Shown here one piece after another: positions 7,986-14,125 of a stretch of DNA of 14,451 nt. A program made the position numbers and the translations under genes. The notes beneath the pieces were generated by a model. That model searched no databases. It was not told the DNA's origin and worked only from the letters and a program-made list of their open reading frames with translations. Source of the stretch: Nitrososphaerales archaeon TH526 (GTDB lineage: Archaea > Thermoproteota > Nitrososphaeria > Nitrososphaerales > Nitrososphaeraceae); assembly GCA_014523665.1 (NCBI GenBank), contig JAATVR010000613.1, positions 1 to 14,451 on the forward strand, written 5' to 3'. The stretch's first letter is position 1; each line of letters opens with the position of its first letter.

Positions 7986-8264
7986 ATGATATCGACACTC
8001 TCATCACCTGAGACAAAAAACGAAACTAAACGAGGCATGCTATGTAGCCCAAGGTTAAAAGCATTGGTAATTATTCTATGCATTGCAGCAGGGATCAGTC
8101 TGGCCATAGCGATTGTATTGGCTTACACAGAGATGGCATCTACCGATGTTATTCAAACTGTCAAAGCTGGTGCTTCTCCTGGTGGTGGTACTGCTGCTGG
8201 TGCTACTGCTGCTGGTGCTTCTCCTGGTGGTATCTATACTACTGGTCATGGCGTCAGGCAGTAG
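7986..8264 (+). CDS. Single-span membrane protein with Gly/Ala repeat tail
   Basis: 92 residues. The N-terminus is polar and charged (ETKNETKRG), residues 24-47 form one membrane span (LKALVIILCIAAGISLAIA), and the tail is a low-complexity repeat: AGASPGG at 61-67 and again at 76-82, separated by GTAAGATA. The DNA repeats a 21-base unit exactly at 8166-8186 and 8211-8231. Positive residues before the span suggest the tail lies outside the cell. An in-frame ATG at 8037 just before the span is an alternative start: the TATA-like CATATAAG at 7972-7979 is only about 10 bases from the first ATG, but would give a leader of about 35 bases for the second. A T run at 8320-8325 may end transcription. 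Function unknown; overlapping frames across the repeat are shadows. Confidence 0.6.
   Translation: MISTLSSPETKNETKRGMLCSPRLKALVIILCIAAGISLAIAIVLAYTEMASTDVIQTVKAGASPGGGTAAGATAAGASPGGIYTTGHGVRQ
8166..8231. repeat. 21-base direct repeat encoding AGASPGG
   Basis: GCTGGTGCTTCTCCTGGTGG plus one T occurs identically at 8166-8186 and 8211-8231, with GCTGCTGGTGCTAC-type copies between them. The 45-base spacing keeps the reading frame, so copy number could vary without breaking the gene. Confidence 0.7.
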
Positions 8265-8540
8265 TAATTCTGCTAATCAGGGAATTAGCCAGTAAGTTTA
8301 TTTCATTAAAATCCCTTACTTTTTTATTCAACATTAGCTATGTTTTCTAATCTTTAGTAGAGCGATTTAATTTTGAGATTGAATGTCCATGATGTAGTGA
8401 CGTGATGCGACTCTTCTCGAAATTCGATCATCTAAGCTACTACTGTGATAGCTGTCAATTAGAATTGGATTTTCACTAATCTATCCGGTTGTTCTCACTT
8501 ATTATCAAGCACTGCAGAATCACAAGCATATTTGGATTAA

Positions 8541-9146
8541 GAAGGCAACAGGTTATTCCTTGATCATACCTATGGATTAGGCAGGATTTACACAGAAGAT
8601 GAGATAAGCGCTGCGAAAGCCTCGCCTTCATTTGAAAGAGTATAATCTGAAATATTTAGGGTTAATTGGAAACGTCTTCCATATCAAGGATATTGACGGT
8701 GCAATTGAGAAAAGTCGAAATTTCTCACATATTGTGGTTAATTCATACACTCAGAAATCAGTGGGTCTAGATTCTGGCTTTAGTTCATCAAACTTTGGTG
8801 TCTGCATCACAGAGTTAAGAGATGGACTAGTCAATGTCATTCACGCAGAAGAATATCAGCGACCGGACTTTAATGCAATGATACAAACGACTGTCAAATT
8901 GCTAGACCAGTACGACAATTCCTGCAATAAATCATGTTTGTCATTTCAGTACCATTTGCTAAGCACCATAGGATATGTTAGCACACTGTATCAGAATGGG
9001 CATATGTCCATTAACCCAAAGTTCACAAAACTGATTACAAGATTAAGGACTGCCGTGGAAAATGGGGAAAGAGTGCTGGATAAGTAAGCACAAGTCATGA
9101 TGATTTATTCGATGCCTTCCGTATTTCTTTGCAGTTCTGGCATTAG
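8541..9146 (+). pseudogene. TerL-like fragment 2: linker plus nuclease domain, longest copy
   Basis: Frame A (8541-8645) reads NRLFLDHTYGLGRIYTEDE then SAAKASPSFER. Loss of one AG unit at 8637-8640 shifts to frame B, which continues EYNLKYLGLIGNVFHIKDI, then GLDSGFSSSNFGVCITEL (8764 on) and HAEEYQRPDFNAMI, later INPKFTKLITRLRTAVENGE. GAA has become TAA at 9085-9087 and one base is lost just after; the last frame gives SHDDLFDAFRISLQFWH and stops at 9146. The D-x-GF-x-S-x-FG, EEY-x-RPDF and late HDD elements fit the RNase H-like nuclease of phage large terminases, which cuts packaged DNA. The Pro normally after the first Asp is Ser here, and the DGANP-type segment seen in fragment 13093-13473 seems deleted near 8930-8960. 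The TTG at 8632 that opens a 151-codon frame is therefore not a real start. Confidence 0.7.
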
Positions 9147-9225
9147 CCAAGCAAATCAATTCAACGGCTCTACCTGGTGATTCATGTTGGACTCGTCTAT
9201 TAAAAATAATGACATGGGAAAAACC

Positions 9226-9238
9226 TTAATAATATAAA
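9226..9238 (+). promoter_or_regulatory. Probable TATA box of the WC-x-KC microprotein gene
   Basis: TTAATAATATAAA lies about 22 bases (centre) before the ATG at 9254, giving a leaderless transcript. Its presence supports expression of this very short gene. Confidence 0.45.
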
Positions 9239-9253
9239 ACAAAACTCAGTGAC

Positions 9254-9397
9254 ATGGGTCAGGGTGATTGGTGTTGGTGCAACAAATGTCAAGGGCTATT
9301 TTATGGCGGAAATGACACACGAGGAAAATGTCCCGCAGACAACAACGAACATAGTCGTGCAGGTAGTTATAACTACACTTTACAAATAATGGGATAA
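9254..9397 (+). CDS. 47-residue WC-x-KC ribbon-like microprotein
   Basis: The whole protein is MGQGDWCWCNKCQGLFYGG followed by NDTRGKCPADNNEHSRAGSY and NYTLQIMG. The pattern W-x-WC-x-KC-QGLF-(F/Y)-GGN followed by G-x-CPA and (H)x(S)GSYNYTL matches, from memory, a short repeat found in several copies in secreted or unannotated bacterial and fungal proteins. Cysteines at 7, 9, 12 and 27 and a histidine at 33 could bind zinc. There is no signal peptide or membrane span. It starts about 108 bases after TerL-like fragment 2 and ends just before fragment 3, so it sits inside the decayed block yet is intact and has a plausible promoter. Role unknown; a single-repeat metal-binding protein is the best guess. 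Confidence 0.75.
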   Translation: MGQGDWCWCNKCQGLFYGGNDTRGKCPADNNEHSRAGSYNYTLQIMG

Positions 9398-9422
9398 CTG
9401 TCGGGCAAGAGACCAGAACTGC

Positions 9423-9539
9423 ATTACTTCAGACAATGATTGCTTCGATAGATTTAGATTAAGTCTAATGTTTTGGCACTAGATATTATTTGAAGAATAT
9501 GATTTAACTGAGGCTCCTATTCTAGCAATCCAAGATTAA
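9423..9539 (+). pseudogene. TerL-like fragment 3: C-terminal tail
   Basis: The frame reads ITSDNDCFDRFRLSLMFWH and stops at TAG 9480-9482; it continues in frame as ILFEEYDLTEAPILAIQD to TAA 9537-9539. The first part is the same tail as in the fragments ending at 9146, 11258 and 14248. The second part matches EDNYDLTEISIL after the 13093-13473 fragment. Only the end of the gene is left; no start, promoter or nuclease motifs remain upstream because the WC-x-KC gene ends at 9397. Confidence 0.6.
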
Positions 9540-9561
9540 GTATGACGTAACCCACTACAGT

Positions 9562-9997
9562 ATGTATGCCGATAATGTTAAGAAATACCGGAAATCCGCG
9601 TTCATAACAGTGTCAGCAATATTACTTGCTGCTACGGTCGCAATGTCTTTCTTGATGACGGAAGACGCATTTGCAAGAGAGGAAGGTTTGAGGCTGGAAT
9701 AACTTTCTCTAATCTGAGGCAGGAATAACTTTCAAGAATGATGGCACATTAAGTACATCAGAGGAGGATCACCTCGGTGGGAAGTGGGTGCAAAACGATG
9801 GAATGATACTATTTCAGTACGATCAGTAGGATTCCATCATAACAACTTATGGAGGAAATTTGGCTGGAAATGTAATGGTTGGTATGACTGCAGGGCTAAA
9901 TGGCTGTTGGTATGCAATCAGGGTGGGAAGTACAACAATGCTGGCTAATGAACGCAAACCAGAATTCGATACATCTGGCAAAAAGGCAAATCAATAA
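9562..9997 (+). pseudogene. Exported beta-domain protein, broken by a tandem duplication, frameshift and stop
   Basis: ATG 9562 starts a signal peptide (KSAFITVSAILLAATVAMS, ending EDAFA-RE). The frame stops at 9700-9702. A 26-base tandem duplication (copies at 9689-9707 and 9715-9733) and a further shift separate it from a second frame (9719-9997) that reads AGITFKNDGTLSTSEED, GGKWVQNDGMILFQYD, a TAG at 9827-9829, then TTYGGNLAGNVMVGMTAG and GCWYAIRVGST. F-x-x-DGT..., G-x-W-x-x-x-G and T-Y-x-G-x-x-x-G-x-x-x-VGM are typical of a small secreted beta-barrel domain found in many prokaryotes. The signal peptide is a close relative of the one at 13561: two blocks of 15-16 bases are identical. Not expected to make a full protein. 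Confidence 0.65.
9689..9733. repeat. 26-base tandem duplication
   Basis: TGAGGCTGGAATAACTTTC (9689-9707) and TGAGGCAGGAATAACTTTC (9715-9733) differ at one base and lie 26 bases apart. Because 26 is not a multiple of 3 the duplication alone breaks the reading frame of the exported protein around it. Confidence 0.75.
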
Positions 9998-10247
9998 AAA
10001 CTAGAAAATTATGATGCGCAGAGGAATTTTCCCTCGCAAGTTGCTCAGGGGATAAGCCTTTTTCTGAAATTTGAGTAAGTGTGGAGATTATATGCTAGAG
10101 AGGATTAGGTGAAAACTCAGCAAGCAAAGACAACACATGGAAATTTAGATATTCAGCAAATCCTGACATGATTTCATGATTGAGTAATTGCAATTTATTC
10201 GTTAGGTCTCCGTGCATGTAATCGAGTTAGATCAGTACTGGGTAACA

Positions 10248-10334
10248 TTAGGTCACGAATGAATCACTAGTGATTTTGATTTCAAGTGTCCCTCTCTTGG
10301 TAACTAACGCTCTGAGCTTTTCAGTTTCCTTCAT
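10248..10334 (-). pseudogene. Possible N-terminal scrap of a winged-helix regulator
   Basis: A minus frame from ATG 10334 reads MKETEKLRALVTKRGTLEI and ends after 28 codons. The phrase TKRGTLEI resembles the start of HxlR-type or related winged-helix regulators of Nitrososphaerales, by memory. What follows does not match. Very short, so the call is weak. The surrounding DNA (9998-10247) shows no other gene. Confidence 0.2.
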
Positions 10335-10614
10335 AAGCAGGAAGGTTATGTGGTTTAGCAGTACATTTAGAACCAGACCACAAATAGAATTGTTGTACTA
10401 CAGGAGCTATTAATCTATTATATTCTATATGACCTGCATTAAATGGTTCAACATTACACGAAACCTTTGCTACTTCTTCATTTGTATCCTCATCAATTAC
10501 GGAGACAGTGCCATCACCACCATTTGCAACATATGACGTACTGCTGCGACCGTAAGAACCGACAGCAACAGGTCTTTTTCCAACTTTTATATCTTTTATC
10601 TTTGTACTCTTCTT
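10321..10614 (-). pseudogene. Remnant of a YVTN beta-propeller protein with C-terminal domain
   Basis: A 97-codon minus frame without start codon reads VGKRPVAVGSYGRS, then TSYVANGGDGTVSVIDEDTN, the classic YVTN blade (YVAN-GGDGTVSVID-xx-TN), followed by VSCNVEPFNAGHIEYNRL and QQFYLWSGSKCTAKP. The second part resembles a domain that follows the propeller in Nitrososphaerales surface proteins. Only one blade remains and a TGA lies directly upstream (10615-10617); another frame upstream (VKEEYKDKRYKSWK) may be its continuation. It lies 63 bases downstream of the Ig-like domain at 10678-11064 on the same strand, and both may come from one long surface protein. Confidence 0.6.
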
Positions 10615-10677
10615 TCACTGCTGTGTCATAGTATGAATTACTTGTAGTTGAATGGCATATAAAACTAGCATATAAGA

Positions 10678-11064
10678 CTAACTACCACTATTAGCCCTAA
10701 TAGTTCTAAATGACCACGCTTTAGTAGTGACCAATGTATTACTCGCTTCATCTTTCACTGCTTTATCAATTATAGCAATATATTTGGTGTCGGGAGAGAA
10801 TTTCTGGTCGGCACGAAATATGCAGCTTTTGCTATCGGGGCTTAAATGCACAATACCAGCTATGTTAGTAGTAGTACCATCATTCTTTACAGTAAAAGTA
10901 TCTGCATTAATTGTTGAAGAGTCCATATGCTTACTGAATGATGCTGAAACAAGTGAATTATGTGACACATCAGAGGCAGCGTCACGAGGGAAGGTATCTA
11001 CTACTGCTGGCGGCGCTTTATCTTCTGTAGTTGCCTTTGTAACTGCGGCAGCAGCAGGCTGCAA
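10678..11064 (-). CDS. Bacterial-Ig-like (Big_5 type) domain protein, probably truncated
   Basis: 128 residues from a TTG at 11064. Residues 1-20 are Ala/Thr-rich linker (QPAAAAVTKATTEDKAPPAV). Residues 20-122 match the Big_5/SbsA Ig-like domain: VVDTFPRDAASDVSHNSLV, SASFSKHMDSSTINADTFTV, HLSPDSKSCIF, KFSPDTKYIAIIDKAVKDEA, and the ending TKAWSFRT. Such domains are extracellular beta-sandwiches that occur in surface and S-layer proteins. Here there is no signal peptide and the start is a TTG after a stop, so the 5' part of the gene is probably lost and this is a fragment of a larger surface protein. The plus-strand frame across the same DNA is a shadow. Confidence 0.65.
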   Translation of the reverse strand: MQPAAAAVTKATTEDKAPPAVVDTFPRDAASDVSHNSLVSASFSKHMDSSTINADTFTVKNDGTTTNIAGIVHLSPDSKSCIFRADQKFSPDTKYIAIIDKAVKDEASNTLVTTKAWSFRTIRANSGS

Positions 11065-11153
11065 TTAGACTTTCACTCGTTCTGCTTATCTCCGCCATTA
11101 TTCTTCTCTCCCCAATTCTGTTCTTAGGACTAATACCAAACTGACTAGTCTCT

Positions 11154-11258
11154 TTAAGTACTGCTATGGAAAATGGTGAATGTATGCTTGACGAGGAAGC
11201 AACTTCACATGATGATCTGCTTAATACATTCAGAATGTCGCTGCAGTTTTGGCGTTAA
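11154..11258 (+). pseudogene. TerL-like fragment 4: C-terminal tail
   Basis: The frame reads LSTAMENGECMLDEEATSHD then DLLNTFRMSLQFWR and TAA at 11256-11258. It aligns with AVENGERVLDK...SHDDLFDAFRISLQFWH of the 8541-9146 copy, and shows the undamaged EATSHDD junction that confirms the GAA-to-TAA change in that copy. Just upstream another frame gives TKLTSL, matching TKLITRL, so one frameshift lies near 11150. Nothing of the nuclease core is left. Confidence 0.65.
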
Positions 11259-11333
11259 CAGGACGTCTTGTTAATTCTGAAAGACAGAAAACAAAAAGGA
11301 AGTGTGCTAGGAGCACCTAGCCTTGATACACTT

Positions 11334-11667
11334 TCAGGGCACATCTACTAACTTTGCACATTCTGCAAATGCTTGTAAATTAACAGGGCTTGGACCAGGG
11401 TTACTATATTCAAATTGCCACATGGTCGGATTAGCATCGGGAGTCCCAAAGTCCCGCACCGGCCCCGGATTGACCGTATTGCCGGAGAATGATTCGCCGG
11501 TCCCTCCTCCAGTTGCCAACTCATCAGCAGCACAGCGTGCAAATGCGGTGAAGTGCGTTAGGCGGTGCCAATGTAATATCCCAGGCAACTTGTCTTACCT
11601 GTAATAGTTGTTTCGAGAATGGTGGTCCCGGTGGTCCCGGTGGTTGGACTGGTTGCGCAAATGCTTT
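11334..11667 (-). pseudogene. Decayed paralogue of the left-edge exported protein
   Basis: On the minus strand, from about 11667, one frame gives KAFAQPVQPPGPPGPPF, the end of a signal peptide and a Pro-rich linker, then KQLLQVRQVAWDITLAPPN. After a frameshift near 11560 a second frame gives RCAADELATGGG, NTVNPGPVRDFGTPDANPT, MWQFEYSNPGP and QAFAECAKLVDVP, ending at 11334. The landmarks match the intact relative at 1-421 (AQ, Pro-rich, C-x-x-DE-x-x-T-x-GG, NP...RDF...W). The hydrophobic part of the signal peptide is destroyed by a TGA just before KAFAQ. The two cysteines could pair in the parent fold. Function unknown, location extracellular by inference. Confidence 0.55.
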
Positions 11668-11756
11668 TCAATACGTCAAATAATTCCTCAAGATGATCTA
11701 GACCCTGGCTGCTATGAAAAAACTTAATACTAGCCGATATATTATTAGAATAGGAT

Positions 11757-12080
11757 ATGTCTGAAACCGAATTGCGTAACGCTTTCGAAAGCGCAAGAAT
11801 TGACCTCGAAAAACAACTTGCGAGACCAGTAAATGGTGATCCTTGTGTAAGATACGTTCTTGAAGTTCTTAAGGATCCGAAGGTTCAGGAGGCTTTTCTT
11901 CGCCATTTAAAAGATGAAAACTTTGTCTCATTCTCATGTAAACCTTTGGAATTGGAAATTATAGTAGTGTTTATTTTTGCATGCAGGCCACCAAAAGTTT
12001 GTATTGTAGCGCCCGCTTTCGCAGCACACTACAATATAATAACCAAGACTATAACAGTTGAGGATCCTTATATTCCTTAA
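11757..12080 (+). CDS. Unknown 107-residue protein
   Basis: Starts MSETELRNAFESARIDLEKQ, an amphipathic helical N-terminus, then NGDPCVRYVLEVLKDPKVQE and FLRHLKDENFVSF. The C-terminal half is hydrophobic and beta-like (EIIVVFIFACRPPKVCIVAP, AAHYNIITKTITVEDPYIP). Four cysteines (residues about 30, 61, 75, 82). There is no signal peptide. A TATA-like CTTAATAC is centred about 30 bases before the ATG, compatible with a leaderless transcript. The frame is clean, codon use looks natural, and it is one of the few apparently intact genes in the right half. I do not recognise the family. The hydrophobic stretch at 69-75 is too short for a confident membrane span. Confidence 0.6.
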   Translation: MSETELRNAFESARIDLEKQLARPVNGDPCVRYVLEVLKDPKVQEAFLRHLKDENFVSFSCKPLELEIIVVFIFACRPPKVCIVAPAFAAHYNIITKTITVEDPYIP

Positions 12081-12363
12081 CCACATATTCCAAATCGGTA
12101 TGATTTCAGAAGAGACATGGGGAGATGCTGCAGTGGAGTCACAAATTCCTTTTCCAGGATATTCGATCTTTTTAACAGCTTCTGAATATCCATGTGTGGT
12201 GGCAGTCTCTTTGGAGCACTCGAAATCCAACGCTAATTGTTCATGCCAGCTCCATCACTGACATAATTCCTGCTTCTTTGAGCTTCTTTGCAGTTGTGGG
12301 CAAATAACCGATTCGCTTTAAGAATATCTTTCCTCCTCTCCGACGTCTTTCTTTATTGCCCAT
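12081..12363 (-). pseudogene. Helix-hairpin-helix protein remnant, RadA-N-terminal-like
   Basis: From an ATG at 12363 the minus frame gives a basic N-terminus (GNKERRRRGGKIFLKRIGY) and then LPTTAKKLKEAGIMSVMEL, ending at TGA 12241-12243. A second minus frame continues with HEQLALDFECSKETATTHGY, then SEAVKKIEYPGKGICDST. The first block matches the helix-hairpin-helix DNA-binding motif at the N-terminus of archaeal RadA/Rad51 (usually G-V-G-P-T-T-A-x-K-L-K-E-A-G), and the second fits the following helices (xLA-x-x-x-x-x-SKETA). The ATPase core is absent; here the remnant runs into the convergent gene ending at 12080. It may instead be a stand-alone HhH protein; the frameshift makes activity unlikely. 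Confidence 0.45.
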
Positions 12364-12474
12364 CCCCAAAGTCACACTGTCAAAATCAAAATATTTCTTA
12401 AAAAATCATTTTGAACTGCTAGGCCCTGTAGCTTTGGGGCACATTAACAGGATTTCTTGGTGTATCAAGATTGA

Positions 12475-12687
12475 GACACACCACCTCTTCCTACGCATGA
12501 TGCTAGCAATAAACAACCATATTCTACAATCGGAGCTCGCGGTCAGGAATCTTATCATCCTGGCTGTCCTCAAATTCTAAATCCTGAAAGATACTGTCTC
12601 GTTACTGATGATCCAGCATTTTGTAAGACCACCGGAGATACCTGCGATGCAGACGGTTTTGTAAGGTCAGAATTCGACGTAACCTAA
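12475..12687 (+). pseudogene. Cys-rich protein remnant without start codon
   Basis: A 70-codon plus frame lacking ATG, GTG or TTG reads TIGARGQESYHPGCPQILNP, then ERYCLVTDDPAFCKTTGDTC and DADGFVRSEFDVT. Four regularly spaced cysteines and the Asp/Gly content suggest a disulfide-rich secreted domain. The 5' end with any signal peptide is missing. A minus-strand frame at 12602-12820 overlaps its 3' half; I judge the plus reading more protein-like here. Family not recognised. Confidence 0.4.
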
Positions 12688-13011
12688 TTTCAGGTTCCAG
12701 GGATTTGTATAGGCTTTGCGAAAAAGCATTCTCATATAAAGATATTTTAATAAAAAACTGTGTGAGTTCGTATGCGCTAGCCGCAAGAGCAAGCAAATGA
12801 TATGGCATAATGGATGCCATACTGATATTTGTCTGTCCCCGTATCGTCCTGACACTAAACTTCCAAACATTACATAAAGATTTCCAGACCCCTTGTCCTG
12901 AAACTGAATTGGTTTGCTTCCTGTGATAGCAGCGTCTTCTGTCTCATGAACCTCGAAGGGGTTCGGAGCTGATTCTTGAATACCAGCATAATAAATCTGA
13001 TTTTCTTGCAG
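12688..13011 (-). pseudogene. Decayed gene of unknown family
   Basis: A minus frame open from 13011 reads ENQIYYAGIQESAPNPFEVH, then TGSKPIQFQDKGSGNLYVMF and GSLVSGRYGDRQIS. Near 12822 a different frame takes over with MASIMPYHLLALAASAYELT. The composition of both is protein-like and a single frameshift would join them, but no start codon or promoter precedes the first part (a TAG sits at 13012-13014). The remainder of the second frame (to 12602) runs antisense to the Cys-rich remnant and may be chance. Function unknown. Confidence 0.35.
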
Positions 13012-13092
13012 CTAAGGTTTAGAGCGGTGAAGATGAGGTAATCTTCAAGAAGATTTAGTAAAAAGGTTTCGATCCCATTTTAGAGATTATGA

Positions 13093-13473
13093 GGTGCGAA
13101 TCCAGAGGTGATAAGAGAGTTAAAAAACAGGATAGGAGAGTATCACGATTATCATGGCTGGTTAACAGAAGAGCAGATCTGGGCCTTACGTAGCAGCAAC
13201 AGTTGGCAGATCCTACCAATCAACTTTCAGAAGAGGCATAGACAGATGTTGGAATGGACATACACGCTGCTGTCAAAGCGGTTCATAAAGATACATCCTT
13301 CATTGCTGGAGTTGATAGTGTCGCTCAGTAAGTCCTTGAGGTCCTTGTGGACCAGTATCACCTTCAGTATATATGCTTCCTATCGAAAGGAAACATATAT
13401 TCACATTGTCGCCAATGTTCTGGCATTAAGGAGAGGGAGTAATGATACATCCAGACTGTCTGGCAATAAATAA
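13093..13473 (+). pseudogene. TerL-like fragment 5: middle and late nuclease domain
   Basis: The frame from 13093 reads GANPEVIRELKNRIGEYHDY, then HGWLTEEQIWALRSSNSWQ, ILPINFQKRHRQMLEWTYTL and KIHPSLLELIVSLSKSL, and ends at 13473. (D)GANP followed later by a (V/L)(I/L)P-x-x-F-x-x-x-H-x-x-ML and x-I-x-P-x-x-x-x-L block is the order expected for the second half of a large-terminase nuclease; the Asp before GANP is replaced by a stop at 13090-13092. The GTG at 13108 opening a 121-codon frame is thus inside the parent gene. The last part (about 13420-13475) aligns poorly: NDTSRLS looks like a shortened NDxFDxFRLS. The motif YDLTE downstream (about 13490) matches the tail after fragment 3. A collagen-like fragment runs antisense through 13300-13425. 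Confidence 0.6.
13300..13425 (-). pseudogene. Short collagen-like (Gly-x-y) frame antisense to TerL fragment 5
   Basis: A 41-codon minus frame without start reads CQNIGDNVNICFLSIGSIY, then TEGDTGPQGPQGLTERHY. The GDT-GPQ-GPQ-GLT run is four collagen-like triplets, a style common in surface proteins of these archaea. It overlaps the poorly conserved end of the TerL fragment, so it may be a real second remnant marking a recombination junction, or chance. Confidence 0.25.
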
Positions 13474-13560
13474 CCTTTAGAGAAGATAACTATGATTTAA
13501 CGGAGATTTCTATTCTACCTAATCCCTATAATCCATTGTTGGAATCTACCTAGAAGTATT

Positions 13561-14094
13561 ATGCATAGGGCCAACTTAACAATTATAACGACAATACCGT
13601 TACTACTGCTTGCTGCTACGGTCGTGATATCTGTCAAGGTATCAGAAGAAGCATTTGCAAGAGAGAAATATTCGGGCGACAGTACTAGTTAAGCGGCCTC
13701 ACTTAGCAATAATTGTTTAAACCCTATACTTGATTCTAAGACTTTCGATAATGTAGTTGGTGTGGGCAACTGCGGCGGCACCGTTTCGCAGCAAGATGAT
13801 TCAGGTTGGGCTTCGACACCTATAACTTCTCAGAATGCACACCCGACGCTCGAGTTGCAACGGGCTACAACCAGCACGCCACCACCCGGCGTAGGAGACC
13901 CACAGGCAGATTGTGAAGCATGTTTTCAGCCAGTGGTTGATAATGAACTTCAAGGAGGATTCTTAGATGCTCTTCATTCCCTCGATCAAAATTTTGCCAA
14001 TGCAAATACAATTGAAGAAGTGTGCATGGTGTTGTTAGGTCAAAATATGAACCAACTACAAACGTCGATCAATAATATAGAGGGCGAGGCATAG
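13561..14094 (+). pseudogene. Exported Cys-containing protein with one in-frame TAA
   Basis: ATG 13561 starts a signal peptide (ANLTIITTIPLLLLAATVV, ending EEAFA-RE). After 43 codons a TAA (13690-13692) interrupts, but the same frame runs on without shift through SLSNNCLNPILDSKTFDNVV, GVGNCGGTVSQQDDSGWAS, ADCEACFQPVVDNEL and TIEEVCMVLLGQNM to 14094, 177 residues in all counting the stop position. A C-to-T change (CAA to TAA) would explain it. Five cysteines (NNC, GNC, DCEAC, EVC) suggest disulfides in a secreted domain. A GTG at 13762 could start a shorter, unexported protein but has no promoter. TATA-like CCTATAATC is centred about 31 bases before 13561. Otherwise the gene is remarkably intact, so the stop is recent, an assembly error, or read through. 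Confidence 0.65.
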
Positions 14095-14125
14095 ACACTT
14101 TAAACCTCGATGGAGAAACTATTGA

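Noticed and set aside
8078..8350. Trp/Cys-rich and Leu/Val-rich frames across the Gly/Ala repeat
   Set aside because: Produced by reading the GGT/GCT repeat in the other two frames.
8632..9087. 151-codon gene starting at TTG 8632
   Set aside because: Similarity continues upstream in another frame (YGLGRIYTEDE...SPSFER) and downstream past the stop, so this is the middle of a broken gene, not a gene with its own start.
10727..11068. 113-codon plus-strand frame antisense to the Ig-like domain
   Set aside because: The minus strand has a clear Big_5-type domain; the plus frame is its shadow.
12356..12580. 74-codon plus frame
   Set aside because: Overlaps the HhH remnant upstream region on the minus strand and the Cys-rich remnant on the plus strand; no features of its own.
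13129..13400. Third-frame reading of TerL fragment 5 (VGMDIHAAVKAVHKDTSF)
   Set aside because: Looked protein-like, but the frame with GANPE, WLTEEQIWAL and QMLEWTY carries the shared motifs, and this one has two stops.
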